Virus record (IMG/VR): IMGVR_UViG_3300031720_000003 | Location: 1-63,823 of that record | Direction: 5' to 3' (one strand) | Length of the DNA: 63,823 nucleotides | Source of the DNA: a virus | Shown here: positions 7,756-15,681 of the stretch, one piece after another | Layout: each line of letters begins with the position of its first letter | Position numbering within the stretch: position 1 is the first letter of the stretch | Made by a program: the position numbers and the translations under genes | Notes under the pieces: generated by a model | Databases searched by the model: none | Seen by the model: the letters and a program-made list of their open reading frames with translations, nothing else | Told to the model about the DNA's origin: nothing

Positions 7756-8016
7756 ATGACGACCAAGCGAATGAGCGCAGTGGCAGAACCCGAGACGGAG
7801 GGTGAGCCGAAAGAATCACCCCTGCTCGATGAACCCCGCTACCGGGTGATCATCGATCTCGGGGTGGCCACATCGGAAGCAGCGGCCGAGCAGTTGCTCA
7901 GCCACTTCTCGGGCATGCGCTTCTGGCACGGCGATGACAACAACGGCGAAGCAAAGCTCGGTGCGGGTGAGTTCGTGCTGCGCCGTGAGCAGCTGAGTGT
8001 GGAGCGCGCTGGGTGA
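7756..8016 (+). CDS. Conserved small protein, unknown
   Basis: 86 aa from ATG 7756, which has GGAGG 7 bases upstream; ATG 7735 would give 7 extra residues and an ATGA overlap. The centre (YRVIIDLGVATSEAAAEQLL, then SHFSGMRFW) reads as one beta-alpha-beta unit. No family recognised. Confidence 0.6.
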   Translation: MTTKRMSAVAEPETEGEPKESPLLDEPRYRVIIDLGVATSEAAAEQLLSHFSGMRFWHGDDNNGEAKLGAGEFVLRREQLSVERAG

Positions 8017-8180
8017 GCGTCGCGGAGACGCTGCAAGAACTCGCACATGTTGAGCTAGAGATTGAGCGCGTGCGTGATGCCGCCGAACGCGTGGAGACCG
8101 AGGCATCGCTACTTTTGCGGATGATCGACGGCGAGCGGGCGCGACTACTGGTGAGCAGCGCGGAGGAACCTGCCGCGTGA
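8013..8180 (+). CDS. 55-aa coiled-coil micro-protein
   Basis: GTG 8013 overlaps the previous stop (GTGA), and its TGA overlaps the start of the RusA-like gene (GTGA). It is almost entirely one charged amphipathic helix (LELEIERVRDAAERVETEA). The exact double overlap is the main evidence that it is a gene. Function unknown. Confidence 0.6.
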   Translation: MSVAETLQELAHVELEIERVRDAAERVETEASLLLRMIDGERARLLVSSAEEPAA

Positions 8181-8593
8181 GCGACCTCGCCAAGGTGCTG
8201 CCGTTGCAGCGCTCCTACGAGATCACCGTGCCGCTCAGTGAGTTGCCGCCCAGCATGAACGCTCGGCTGCACTTCCGGCGCCGCGCGTCGAAGGTGGCCA
8301 ATGCCCGCGCCATCACGGCGCTGTATGCGCGCGAAGCCCGGCAGAAAGCGCGGGTGCATCAACCGTTCCAGCGTGCGGACGTGGCGGTGACGGTGACCTG
8401 GCCCAGTTCGCGCAAGGGCCCGTTGCCGGACGCCGATAACACGGCATCCAGTGTCAAGCCGCTGCTCGATAGTTTGGTGGGGATCTGGCTCGTCGACGAT
8501 TCCCCGAAGTGCATCCGCACCATCTCATGGACATCGACCAAGCACGGGGATCGCCTGGAGGTGGTGTTCACCATCACTCCGGTGTCGAGCTGA
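8177..8593 (+). CDS. RusA-like Holliday-junction resolvase
   Basis: 138 aa. RusA-type features: LPPSMNARLHFR at the N-terminus, LPDADNTASSVKPLLDSL carrying the catalytic Asp pair, then WLVDDSPK with the third acidic site. It would cleave branched DNA made during phage replication and recombination. GTGA and TGATG overlaps tie it to both neighbours. Confidence 0.8.
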   Translation: MSDLAKVLPLQRSYEITVPLSELPPSMNARLHFRRRASKVANARAITALYAREARQKARVHQPFQRADVAVTVTWPSSRKGPLPDADNTASSVKPLLDSLVGIWLVDDSPKCIRTISWTSTKHGDRLEVVFTITPVSS

Positions 8594-8820
8594 TGGCGCA
8601 GTGCTACGTGTGCGGCAAGGAGATGGTGCGGGGCAGCCACGGAAGCATCGACGTGGACGAGCACGGCATCCCCCAGCCACGGCACCCGCACTGCCATCCC
8701 GGTACCGTGCTGCCCCGGGCGTCACCGTGGGAGCGCGACCTGCGCCGGATCATCCGTGAAGAGATGCGCGCAGCACTTGCCGAACTAACACTGGACGATC
8801 CAACAGGAGGGCCCGTATGA
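8593..8820 (+). CDS. Small zinc-binding protein
   Basis: 75 aa, TGATG overlap with the resolvase. CYVCGKEM, then a His cluster (PRHPHCHPG) gives a plausible zinc site; the C-terminus is an amphipathic helix. The last bases carry an AGGAGG that serves the next reading frame. Function unknown. Confidence 0.55.
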   Translation: MAQCYVCGKEMVRGSHGSIDVDEHGIPQPRHPHCHPGTVLPRASPWERDLRRIIREEMRAALAELTLDDPTGGPV

Positions 8821-8947
8821 GGTGACCCGATTCTTTCGGCGCCGACCCGACAACGACATCGACGACATCATCGACGACTTCTTTGACTGCGACGAGTGCC
8901 GTCGCTTTCACCGTAAGCATCATCACAAGCCTCAGAGGAGGATCACC

Positions 8948-9271
8948 GTGGCAGTAGCCCTCACCGACCAGCAGCAGGTGCAGCTCTCCGTCAGCGCGCT
9001 CGACGCCGATGGTCAGCCGGATCCCAACGCGACGATCACCTGGGCCGAGGATTCCAACGGCAGCATCATCACCCTGGACAACACCACGGGTGACACCGTG
9101 AATGCCATCGCGGTCACCGGGGCGAACGGCAGCGCCAACGTCACCGCGACGGCGAGCGACAGCGACGGGAATAGCGTGACCTCGCCGCCACTGCAGATCG
9201 CGGTAACCACCAGCACGGACGCTGTTCAGGTGTCGATCTCGGCCGGCACGCCGACGCCGAAGAACCCCTAA
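8948..9271 (+). CDS. Ig-like (Big-type) domain protein, two possible starts
   Basis: 107 aa from GTG 8948, behind AGAGGAGG. The same frame is open from GTG 8822, which would add 42 residues that are very acidic, then His-rich (CDECRRFHRKHHH). The main part is a single bacterial Ig-like domain (QVQLSVSALDADGQPDP, ITWAED, then GANGSANVTATASD). Such domains usually decorate virions or bind carbohydrates, so its place in the early rightward operon is odd. A terminator follows. Confidence 0.6.
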   Translation: MAVALTDQQQVQLSVSALDADGQPDPNATITWAEDSNGSIITLDNTTGDTVNAIAVTGANGSANVTATASDSDGNSVTSPPLQIAVTTSTDAVQVSISAGTPTPKNP

Positions 9272-9296
9272 CGCGCAACGCAGCGGTCAACCTCCC

Positions 9297-9327
9297 GGGC
9301 CGGGGTGGGCAACCGCCCCGGCCTTTT
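9297..9327 (+). terminator. Rho-independent terminator
   Basis: Stem GGCCGGGG (9298-9305) with CCCCGGCC (9316-9323), a 10-base loop and then TTTT. It sits 26 bp after the Ig-like gene and ends the main rightward operon. Confidence 0.85.
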
Positions 9328-9471
9328 CTATTCGCCCCTCCGCCAGCGGCGGAAGGGCGAGAGGCGCGGCTTGCCGTGCTTGCAGGCCCGGCAGAACAGG
9401 GCGAGGCTCCACAGGGGCAGGGGACGCCCACAGGCAGCGCAGGGGCGTGGTTTGATCTCCCCCTCCTTCAC
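9328..9471 (-). CDS. 47-aa zinc-ribbon micro-protein
   Basis: GTG 9471. CAACGRPLPLW and CRACKHGK form a four-Cys ribbon, with a very basic C-terminus (FRRWRRGE). It overlaps nothing and ends at the terminator. The start has only a weak ribosome site, so the gene is tentative. Confidence 0.4.
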   Translation of the reverse strand: MKEGEIKPRPCAACGRPLPLWSLALFCRACKHGKPRLSPFRRWRRGE

Positions 9472-9488
9472 AGCAGCCACAGGGCCTC

Positions 9489-9656
9489 TTAGGGGATGTG
9501 CGGACGGGGCGCGCCGAGCAGGAAGCTGGCGAAGCCCGTGGCGAGGCCCAGATCGACCAGGAAGGTCTGTAGCTGCCCGGTTGTGACCGCCACCAGCGAG
9601 AGGATGGCGGCAAGGGCGAAGCAGACCACCGCGACCAGGAGCAAGAGGAAGCTCAT
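9489..9656 (-). CDS. 55-aa two-helix membrane micro-protein
   Basis: ATG 9656. Begins MSFLLLLVAVVCFALAAILS (helix 1), with a second hydrophobic segment at about 33-50. Its start codon shares the tetramer CATG with the start of the plus gene at 9655, giving back-to-back starts. No clear ribosome site; kept because the hydrophobic pattern is strong. Confidence 0.45.
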   Translation of the reverse strand: MSFLLLLVAVVCFALAAILSLVAVTTGQLQTFLVDLGLATGFASFLLGAPRPHIP

Positions 9657-10212
9657 GGAGGGTCAGGATACCACCTCTGAACAGACGTTCCCGGCGAAAC
9701 CCCCAGCGTTCTATGATGCGGAGCGCATGCTGGCGGCGCAGGACGTGGAGCCGGACACCGAGCAGTCCGACCCGTGGCTGGAGCAGGCCCACCGTGACGC
9801 CGTGGCCCAGGTCTCAGCGTGGCTGCGCCGGCCCTCGGGCAGCCTTGAAGTGCTCTCTTTGACGAGCTGGGACAGCAACAGCAGCGGGACGCGCGAACCC
9901 AGCTCGGCCTTCAATGTGGTCATTCGGGAATTAGATCTCGAAGCCGCCATCGACCGCCTGCCACAGCTGGAGCAGGTTTGCTGTCTGGTCAGTAAGGCCA
10001 TCGACCGGGAGACCAAGGGCTGGTTTCGCACCCAGGTCATCCCCGCCATGGAGCGCCTCTGCGGGATGGAATGGATCGAGTGGACGTACTGGGTGGAGTC
10101 GCACCCCGAGCGTGACCATGAGGGACGCGAGAACAACAAGCCCTTCGAGCGGCTGCTCTCCCGAGCTGCGGAGCACATCGTCGACGACCTCGGCGACAGC
10201 TTCTTCCGCTAG
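9655..10212 (+). CDS. Unknown protein at the end of the rightward region
   Basis: 185 aa from ATG 9655 (AAGAGGAAG upstream); ATG 9727 is an alternative. An acidic, disordered N-terminus is followed by a helical core (IDRLPQLEQVCCLVSKAIDR, then MERLCGMEWIEWTYW) that recalls small regulatory helices, but I recognise no family. It lies beyond the 9297 terminator, so it needs its own promoter or read-through, and it runs convergent to the late operon. Confidence 0.6.
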   Translation: MEGQDTTSEQTFPAKPPAFYDAERMLAAQDVEPDTEQSDPWLEQAHRDAVAQVSAWLRRPSGSLEVLSLTSWDSNSSGTREPSSAFNVVIRELDLEAAIDRLPQLEQVCCLVSKAIDRETKGWFRTQVIPAMERLCGMEWIEWTYWVESHPERDHEGRENNKPFERLLSRAAEHIVDDLGDSFFR

Positions 10213-10216
10213 ACGC

Positions 10217-10253
10217 AAAAAGAAGCCCCCGAACCCTGTGAAGGGCCGGGGGC
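10217..10253 (-). terminator. Terminator of the leftward late operon
   Basis: On the minus strand, stem GCCCCCG (10253-10247) with CGGGGGC (10231-10225), then TTCTTTTT. It lies 25 bp after the last late gene and also faces the convergent plus gene, so both may use it. Confidence 0.8.
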
Positions 10254-10277
10254 AATGCGAAGAAGGGGTTCGGGGGG

Positions 10278-10607
10278 TTAGCGGCCAGACACACTCACAG
10301 AGCATGTGCCCGGTGCCGGTGGCTCAATGCCGTACTGCGCGGCAAAGGCACCGACCACACGACAGGTGTAGTTTGCCTCAGCCAGGTAGCTCTGGATGAA
10401 TCTCGCGCTGGCTTGAGCTTGCTCCGCCTGAATCTGTTGTAGCTGTTGGTTCTGCGCAATCAGTGCGTTGACGCGCTCGCTGTTGAAGCGCACGTTGACC
10501 ACGGTGAACACCAGTCCAATGAGCAGGAGCAACTGAAAGAAGTAGATCAGCCCGAACGTATAGCGGTGTTCGAAGAAGAACTCGAAGGGCGTCTCGCGCT
10601 GGGGCAT
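10278..10607 (-). CDS. Single-pass membrane protein with coiled coil (possible lysis accessory)
   Basis: 109 aa from ATG 10607, 4 bp after the upstream stop, with AGGAGG somewhat distant. One transmembrane helix (FGLIYFFQLLLLIGLVF), then a Gln/Ala coiled coil and a C-terminal domain with two Cys (NYTCRVV, PGTCSV). Topology resembles holin accessories or spanin-like proteins, but it is far from the holin/lysin pair; a virion or host-membrane role is equally possible. Confidence 0.6.
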   Translation of the reverse strand: MPQRETPFEFFFEHRYTFGLIYFFQLLLLIGLVFTVVNVRFNSERVNALIAQNQQLQQIQAEQAQASARFIQSYLAEANYTCRVVGAFAAQYGIEPPAPGTCSVSVSGR

Positions 10608-10611
10608 TTGC

Positions 10612-11010
10612 TCATCGGCCTCCTGGGAGGGTGGGCGCAACGGTGGGGGCGGACTGGTAGATGATCGTGGGAGCAGCGGGGCCGAGCACATGCAGCGCCA
10701 CGATGACGCCCACGATGGCCGCGATGGCTTGCAACAGGGCAAAGATGGTGCCCCCGATGGTCAGCCACCGACGCAGGCGTCTGCGCTCCTCTTTTTCACG
10801 CTTAGCTTGCTCAAGCTCTTCCTGATCGCGCTGCATCCCTCGCCGCACCAAGCGGGGAAAGCTGTTGCGCTCAAGGACGCTCAGCTCGTCGATATGGGTC
10901 TCGCTGAGGATCTTGATCCAGTCGCGGATCCGGCCCAAGGAGCCGTTGGGGGTGTGGCCCAACGGCGAGCGCAGAGCATCAGCATCCTCCTCTTCAGGTG
11001 GCACGCGCAC
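10612..11010 (-). CDS. Membrane protein with charged helix, unknown
   Basis: 132 aa from GTG 11010, behind AGAGGAGG. A soluble N-terminal half leads into a strongly charged helix (EELEQAKREKEERRRL) and then one long membrane segment (TIGGTIFALLQAIAAIVGVI). Paired with the next membrane gene at the 3' end of the late operon. A lysis or superinfection role is inference. Confidence 0.65.
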   Translation of the reverse strand: MRVPPEEEDADALRSPLGHTPNGSLGRIRDWIKILSETHIDELSVLERNSFPRLVRRGMQRDQEELEQAKREKEERRRLRRWLTIGGTIFALLQAIAAIVGVIVALHVLGPAAPTIIYQSAPTVAPTLPGGR

Positions 11011-11102
11011 AGTCCTCCTCTCAGGTCGTAACAGTGTGGTCAGTGACGTGCGCGGCTTAGGTGATCAGATCGAAGTTTGGGCAGAGATCCCAAGATCCCG
11101 AG

Positions 11103-11963
11103 CTATTCGTCCCGCTCGAACCAACTCCCGACAGTTATAGAGCCAGAGCCGTTCGTGTTAGGAGCCATCGCGTACACCCCGCCGGGGTCGCAATCGCTTA
11201 CGGCTTGGAAGTTGAGCGTGGTCGCTCCTGCGCCACTTCCCCACGAATTCACGCCTACCACGCCCCAGCGCACAAGATCCCCAGCGATGGTGCTCCATGG
11301 CTCAATCGTTGCTGCGTCGAAGTGGGCACTGACGAAGGCTGCGAACGTGAGCTTCGTGGAGCGTCGATTCGCGTCGTTCAAGTACGCCTGATAGATGCTG
11401 AGTCCAGTGATTAGGGTGCCGGTACCACCCGTGCAGCCCGTGAAGGTGGTGCTTGTGACCCCCGTGTATTGCACCGATGTCCAGCCCAATTGAGTGAGCA
11501 CCACTAGGTAGCCAGAACTGTCGAAGGCGGCTGTTGAAGCCACGTTAATCGTTGCAGTAGGCAGCGCCACGTTATTGCTGCCCGACGCCGTCGTCGTTCT
11601 GGCCGCTTTGCGCGACGCCTTCATGTCCCCACCCGAGGTATAGGGCTGCTGGCTGTCGTGCGTTCGGGGCTCGATCAAGGGCGACCAGTATGTAACGTTT
11701 GGGGTTTGTCCGTCGTTGGTGTCCACAAAGAGGATGTAGTAGGTGGACTGGTCGGGGGTCTCCCAGGTGGCGGAAACCGTGATGTTGCCGTAAGTGTTCG
11801 TCACCGCCGCCACATTGGTGATGCCGAAGTCTGGGCTTCCCGCTGGTGTGACATCCCCCTGTGCCGGTGGACTGCCGAACCGACTGGTTAGCCATGCACT
11901 CGTCTGCACCGTGCTCGACGGTGTATACGAAAACGGGTTCTGCCAGGCCAGGGTGTAGCTCAC
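11103..11963 (-). CDS. Virion/tail-fibre-like protein
   Basis: 286 aa from GTG 11963. Low Lys, high Thr/Ser/Gly, beta-rich sequence. An N-terminal region with WETPDQSTYYILFVD suggests an Ig or FN3-like fold, and the middle has repeated TATINVAST / TQLGWTSVQYTG strands typical of phage fibre domains. It lies at the distal end of the tail operon after the collar protein. Exact role unknown. Confidence 0.6.
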   Translation of the reverse strand: MSYTLAWQNPFSYTPSSTVQTSAWLTSRFGSPPAQGDVTPAGSPDFGITNVAAVTNTYGNITVSATWETPDQSTYYILFVDTNDGQTPNVTYWSPLIEPRTHDSQQPYTSGGDMKASRKAARTTTASGSNNVALPTATINVASTAAFDSSGYLVVLTQLGWTSVQYTGVTSTTFTGCTGGTGTLITGLSIYQAYLNDANRRSTKLTFAAFVSAHFDAATIEPWSTIAGDLVRWGVVGVNSWGSGAGATTLNFQAVSDCDPGGVYAMAPNTNGSGSITVGSWFERDE

Positions 11964-11967
11964 GGGG

Positions 11968-12195
11968 CTAGTTGTGCCCCACGGGTTGCAGTGACGGGAC
12001 GACTGTCAGCTCAAGGTTCGGTGGGCTGAGTAGGAATTCGCGCTGCTCACCGTCCTGGAACTCCAGCGTGACCGTGGGCGGATGGGAAGCGTCGGCGTGG
12101 TAGTGGATCAGTGCGAAGGCGACGCCAACGAGCGGCATGTCCCCGTCCAACACACGCAAGGTGCCATCGTCGCGGCACTCCAAACGCAGTCGCAT
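11968..12195 (-). CDS. Small beta-rich protein
   Basis: 75 aa from ATG 12195 (GGGAGG upstream), shorter than the 87-aa open frame. Alternating strands (MRLRLECRDDGTLRVLDGD ... PTVTLEFQDGE) suggest a small beta-barrel. It sits between the collar and fibre-like genes and is probably a minor virion or assembly protein. Confidence 0.6.
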   Translation of the reverse strand: MRLRLECRDDGTLRVLDGDMPLVGVAFALIHYHADASHPPTVTLEFQDGEQREFLLSPPNLELTVVPSLQPVGHN

Positions 12196-12209
12196 TATTT
12201 GCAGCCTCC

Positions 12210-13055
12210 CTATGCGCTTTTGATGTACCAAGCCACGCCGCGAGCCGGGTTGAGAACTGAGAAGGCAGAGCCCGAGCCCGCACTTCCTGTACTGGACGCA
12301 CTAGAGGCGCTGCTGTCAGTGGTAGGGGTAGTCGAGGCAGTAATCGTGCTGGTGCCATTCAGCGCGAACCCGCTGCCGCCTGTCGTGAACACGGCGCCGC
12401 CTGCGTTGTCGAGAACGAAATGGCTGCTGCCACCGCTCGCCGTTCCGTGGGTGTGACCACCGTGGTTGTGGCTGTGCGTGTGCGTCATGCTGTGCGTGTG
12501 GCTCGGCATGTTGCTGGTGCTGATAGTCGCCGTCGTCGCTCCGGTTGTTGCACCCAGCGCCACCGTGCTGCCCGCACCCATGGGAAACACGTTGCGCATA
12601 TCTGGCACAGTCGTGGAGTTGCCCAGATACGCGTACAGCGCCGGGTTGGTGGTCGCCAGGGAGGGATAGTTGGTGCCGTCGCAGAGGATGAACACGGGCG
12701 AGCTGAAGCTCTTTGGGAACAGCAGGATGGCGCCGATGGGCACTCCTGAACCGCCCGCGCCCGCCGATCCGGCGGCTGGCCCCATCACCATGCGCGAGGT
12801 GCGCCCACTGCCCTGACCGCGGGCGATCAGCACCGCGTCCCCGACGGCCGGGTAGTAGTAGCTCATGTACGGCAAGCCCGGAGTGATGCTCGCCCCCGCG
12901 CCAGTTGCGGAGTTGTCGAGGTACACGTCCACGGTGTAGTTGCCGGTCATGTCCACCGCCGCGATGGTGCCGGTCTGCCACCCCGAGTCCTGATCCCACG
13001 ATGGCTTCAGCGCCGTGGCCAGACTGCGCGCGATCGCAGTCGGGCTCAGTGCCAC
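12210..13055 (-). CDS. Tail collar-domain protein with His-rich trimer tip
   Basis: 281 aa from GTG 13055. An N-terminal OB-like segment (about 20-95) recalls baseplate hub proteins. It is followed by a phage tail collar domain (PIGAILLFPK ... FILCDGTNYPSL ... TTVPDMRNVFPMG). After this comes a metal-binding-type stretch, MPSHTHSMTHTHSHNHGG, seen in trimeric fibre tips where His-x-His motifs bind iron, then Gly/Ser-rich loops and a closing NPARGVAWYIK. Likely host-contacting fibre or collar. Confidence 0.8.
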   Translation of the reverse strand: MALSPTAIARSLATALKPSWDQDSGWQTGTIAAVDMTGNYTVDVYLDNSATGAGASITPGLPYMSYYYPAVGDAVLIARGQGSGRTSRMVMGPAAGSAGAGGSGVPIGAILLFPKSFSSPVFILCDGTNYPSLATTNPALYAYLGNSTTVPDMRNVFPMGAGSTVALGATTGATTATISTSNMPSHTHSMTHTHSHNHGGHTHGTASGGSSHFVLDNAGGAVFTTGGSGFALNGTSTITASTTPTTDSSASSASSTGSAGSGSAFSVLNPARGVAWYIKSA

Positions 13056-13057
13056 GC

Positions 13058-14302
13058 TCAGGCCCCCGGGGCGATCACGCGCCCGCTGAGCACTGTCTGG
13101 GTCGCGTATTCGACGCTGTAGTGGATGGTGTCGGTGATGGTCTTCTGCATGTTCAAACCCAGTCGTGGTTCGGTGGCGGTGAACACGTCATCAATGTCGA
13201 AGAGGGGGTTGTTGGGCGCGCTCACCGACAAGGTGTATGCAGAGGACAGCGACACGCCGAGGTTGAACTGCGCCTCCGACAATGCCTGTGCCGACGACGT
13301 GATCAGGCTGTCCATGATGAAGTTGGGCGCCCGCCCGATCCCCCCGCCCACAAACGTCGGTGAGGCGGAGTTGTTGTCGGCGGCTTCGGCCTGGATCGGG
13401 GTGTTGGTGCCGGTCAGGTTCTGCGCCCCGGTCGCGGCCACGAAGATGTCGTTCTTGACCCCGTCGCGGGTCATCGCCAAGGTCACCGCTGCGGGAGTGG
13501 TGAACGGTGTGCCCCCGATGGGATGCACGTAGGTGCCTTGCGCGGTCACCTCACCGGGATAGAAGTTCCACACCGGAGCCAGTGAGGAGAGTGATCCGCC
13601 CGCGGCTGAACCCGGAATGGGTTTGCCAGTGAGCACGCCGTTGACATCGAAGAAGAGCTGCTGACCGCCTGACTGGGCCATGTCCAAGCACGCCTGCCAG
13701 GGATCCTGTCCCTGGTTGTACGTGCCCGCCGGCACCACGTACGACGAGCCGCCCTGAAAGTTGGGATTGGTGATCCAGGGTGGCACGGGAATGCCCACCG
13801 AGCCCGGCCCGTTGTTGTTCCAGATGTAGCTCAACAAGGCCACGACCTCATCCTCGAGCACCCCACCCGCTGCGGGAACCGTGTAGTTCTGCAGCAGTTG
13901 CCACTGCGAGAAGGGCCAGCTGCGGTCGAACAACTGCAGCGTGCAGGTGAGGTTGTTGCCCGTTGAGGCGGTCGTGGTCGTTGCAATCGCGTACACACCC
14001 AGAGGTGCCCAGCCGTTGGCTCCGATCTGTCCCGTCTGGATGTCCGGGGCCAGCACGGTCATGGCCACCGACACCTCCGTACCGAAGGGGGCAAGGGGCG
14101 AGGTGGGATCCAGCGGCAAATACGGCACCTGCTGTCCCGACCACAACACCGTCTGCGGTGGGATGGAAGGGACGATCTCGACGGTCAGCTCGCCCTGCCG
14201 GCGCTGTGCGCTGTTGCGATCGACGGTGAAGTCAGCCTCAGAGACAGGCAGGTAGATGCTGGTGCTCTGTCCGCTGTTCATGACGTTCAACTGGCACGCC
14301 AT
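13058..14302 (-). CDS. Minor tail protein (DUF5047-like)
   Basis: 414 aa from ATG 14302. Begins with ACQLNVMNSG and SEADFTVDRNSAQRR, then LTVEIVPS, a start I associate with DUF5047-type siphovirus minor tail proteins, and ends two bases before the collar gene. Probably part of the distal tail. Its upstream neighbour is on the other strand, so the 10278-14302 block may need its own promoter; TTTATAGA near 14330 (minus) is a possible -10. Confidence 0.65.
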   Translation of the reverse strand: MACQLNVMNSGQSTSIYLPVSEADFTVDRNSAQRRQGELTVEIVPSIPPQTVLWSGQQVPYLPLDPTSPLAPFGTEVSVAMTVLAPDIQTGQIGANGWAPLGVYAIATTTTASTGNNLTCTLQLFDRSWPFSQWQLLQNYTVPAAGGVLEDEVVALLSYIWNNNGPGSVGIPVPPWITNPNFQGGSSYVVPAGTYNQGQDPWQACLDMAQSGGQQLFFDVNGVLTGKPIPGSAAGGSLSSLAPVWNFYPGEVTAQGTYVHPIGGTPFTTPAAVTLAMTRDGVKNDIFVAATGAQNLTGTNTPIQAEAADNNSASPTFVGGGIGRAPNFIMDSLITSSAQALSEAQFNLGVSLSSAYTLSVSAPNNPLFDIDDVFTATEPRLGLNMQKTITDTIHYSVEYATQTVLSGRVIAPGA

Positions 14303-14401
14303 GATCGCGCTGCCCCAGCGCAGCGCGTCTATAAATCCCGAGGCTGCCGACCAGATGGCGCAAATCCCTCCCGTTCGAGAGCGCTATCGGTCGCAATGTG
14401 T

Positions 14402-14437
14402 AGACCGCTTGCGTTCTGTTGTCCCGCTCTCTACAAT
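14402..14437 (+). promoter_or_regulatory. Promoter with overlapping operator
   Basis: TTGCGT (14409-14414), 17 bp, TACAAT (14432-14437). The palindrome-like AGACCGCTTGCGTTCT (14402-14417) covers the -35 and differs at one base from the complement of the operator at 3184-3199. Transcription would start near 14444 and be blocked when the operator is occupied. Confidence 0.65.
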
Positions 14438-14440
14438 GCG

Positions 14441-14473
14441 AAGCCCCTGGAGCGGTTGGGCTCCGAGGGGCTT
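14441..14473 (+). promoter_or_regulatory. 5' leader hairpin
   Basis: AAGCCCCT-GGAGC pairs with GCTCC-g-AGGGGCTT: 13 base pairs with one bulged G and a 6-base loop, right at the expected transcript start. No T-run follows, so it is not a terminator. It could protect the transcript or be bound by a protein. Confidence 0.6.
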
Positions 14474-14504
14474 CTAACCACCAACCTGTGTGGAGGTCAA
14501 TGGC

Positions 14505-15152
14505 GTGGCTATTAATGGTACGGCGACTGCTGTCAGGCCAACAGAAGAGCGCACTTTCGTGGAAGCAGCCCTCACGCTGGAGCCGCTACAGATCAGTTCC
14601 GTGGACATTCGCGTCGAGGGGCTGTCCCCGCTGAGCACACATCGCTGGTCGGAGAAGGCCAAACGGATGATGCTCGAGGCGCAGAGCGGCAAGGCACGCA
14701 AGCGCAAGGAGCCGAAGGATCCCGACGCGGACTACAACGACGCGCGCTACCGAATTGACGCTAAGCGCGACGGCATCCCCGCGATCTGTTTCAAGGCCGC
14801 GATCGTCGGCGCGGCTCGTCACTTCGAAGGCATCCCCATGACCGTTCTCAAGACCGCAATCTTCGTTGAGGGCATCGGCAAGGAGCAACTCATCCCAATC
14901 GAGGGCAAGCCCGAGAAGTGGGAGGCGACGGTGCGCATCGCCATGGGCACTGCCGACCTGCGCTATCGTCCACTGTACTGGCCATGGTCTGCGGTGCTGC
15001 CGGTGCGCTTCGTGGCGTCGACCATCTCGCTTGACGCTGTCTACGCTTTGGTCGATGCTGCCGGCTTGGGTGGCGTCGGTGAGTGGCGTCCCAGCGCACC
15101 AAAGTCGCTCACAGGCTCCTACGGTCGATTCAAGGTTTCAGTGGAGGCTTAG
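14505..15152 (+). CDS. Conserved phage protein of unknown function, gene 1 of the pentamer-array locus
   Basis: 215 aa from GTG 14505, with GGAGG 8 bases upstream; GTG 14490 would bury that site. Mixed alpha/beta with a Lys-rich middle (SEKAKRMMLEAQSGKARKRK), then GIPAICFKAAIVGAAR, IPIEGKPEKWEA, MGTADLRYRPLYW and GSYGRFKV near the end. I recall proteins of this general pattern paired with the next gene in other phages, but know no function. It is on the plus strand inside the minus-strand tail operon. Confidence 0.75.
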   Translation: MAINGTATAVRPTEERTFVEAALTLEPLQISSVDIRVEGLSPLSTHRWSEKAKRMMLEAQSGKARKRKEPKDPDADYNDARYRIDAKRDGIPAICFKAAIVGAARHFEGIPMTVLKTAIFVEGIGKEQLIPIEGKPEKWEATVRIAMGTADLRYRPLYWPWSAVLPVRFVASTISLDAVYALVDAAGLGGVGEWRPSAPKSLTGSYGRFKVSVEA

Positions 15153-15154
15153 CC

Positions 15155-15616
15155 ATGGCACTCGCCACCGCTCCGACGCTGGTTTACGAAGGACTGCCCG
15201 ACGCTGCGCTACGCGAGTTGGAGCAGCTCCATGAGCAGGATGGGGCGCTTCGACCTGAACGTGTTATCGAAGTCGCGGCTGATGCCGATAGCCCTCTGCA
15301 CAGCTACTTCGAGTGGGATGACACCGAGGCGGCTCGGCAGCACCGCATCGCACAGGCACGTCAGGTGATCCGGTCGGTCAAGGTCTATGTCAGCGATCGC
15401 CCTGCTGTGCAAGTGCGTGCCTACGTGTCCATGGGCGTTGAGCACGGACGGGCGTATCAGCGCACCAGCCAGGTCGTGAACAATGAGTTCACTCTGAACG
15501 AACTGCGGCGATCACTCGGTCGTGATCTCCAGCGGATCCAGCGGAAGCTACAGCTCATTGATGAATTCGCCGAAGCCGCAGCGGGACTCAACGGCGTTAT
15601 TGCCATGTTGTCCTAG
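15155..15616 (+). CDS. Conserved phage protein of unknown function, gene 2 of the pentamer-array locus
   Basis: 153 aa from ATG 15155, 2 bp after the previous stop, with GTGGAGG upstream. Key stretch SPLHSYFEWDDTEAARQHR, then QARQVIRSVKVYV, VRAYVSMG, and a C-terminal basic helix pair (LRRSLGRDLQRIQRKLQL). Predominantly helical and basic enough at the C-terminus to bind nucleic acid (inference). It ends 65 bp before the phased pentamer repeats. Confidence 0.75.
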   Translation: MALATAPTLVYEGLPDAALRELEQLHEQDGALRPERVIEVAADADSPLHSYFEWDDTEAARQHRIAQARQVIRSVKVYVSDRPAVQVRAYVSMGVEHGRAYQRTSQVVNNEFTLNELRRSLGRDLQRIQRKLQLIDEFAEAAAGLNGVIAMLS

Positions 15617-15681
15617 GGGCAGCAATGGCGCGCACAGGCGAGCACTGAAGGGGACAGCCCTGCGGTGGAATGGTCAGTCTT

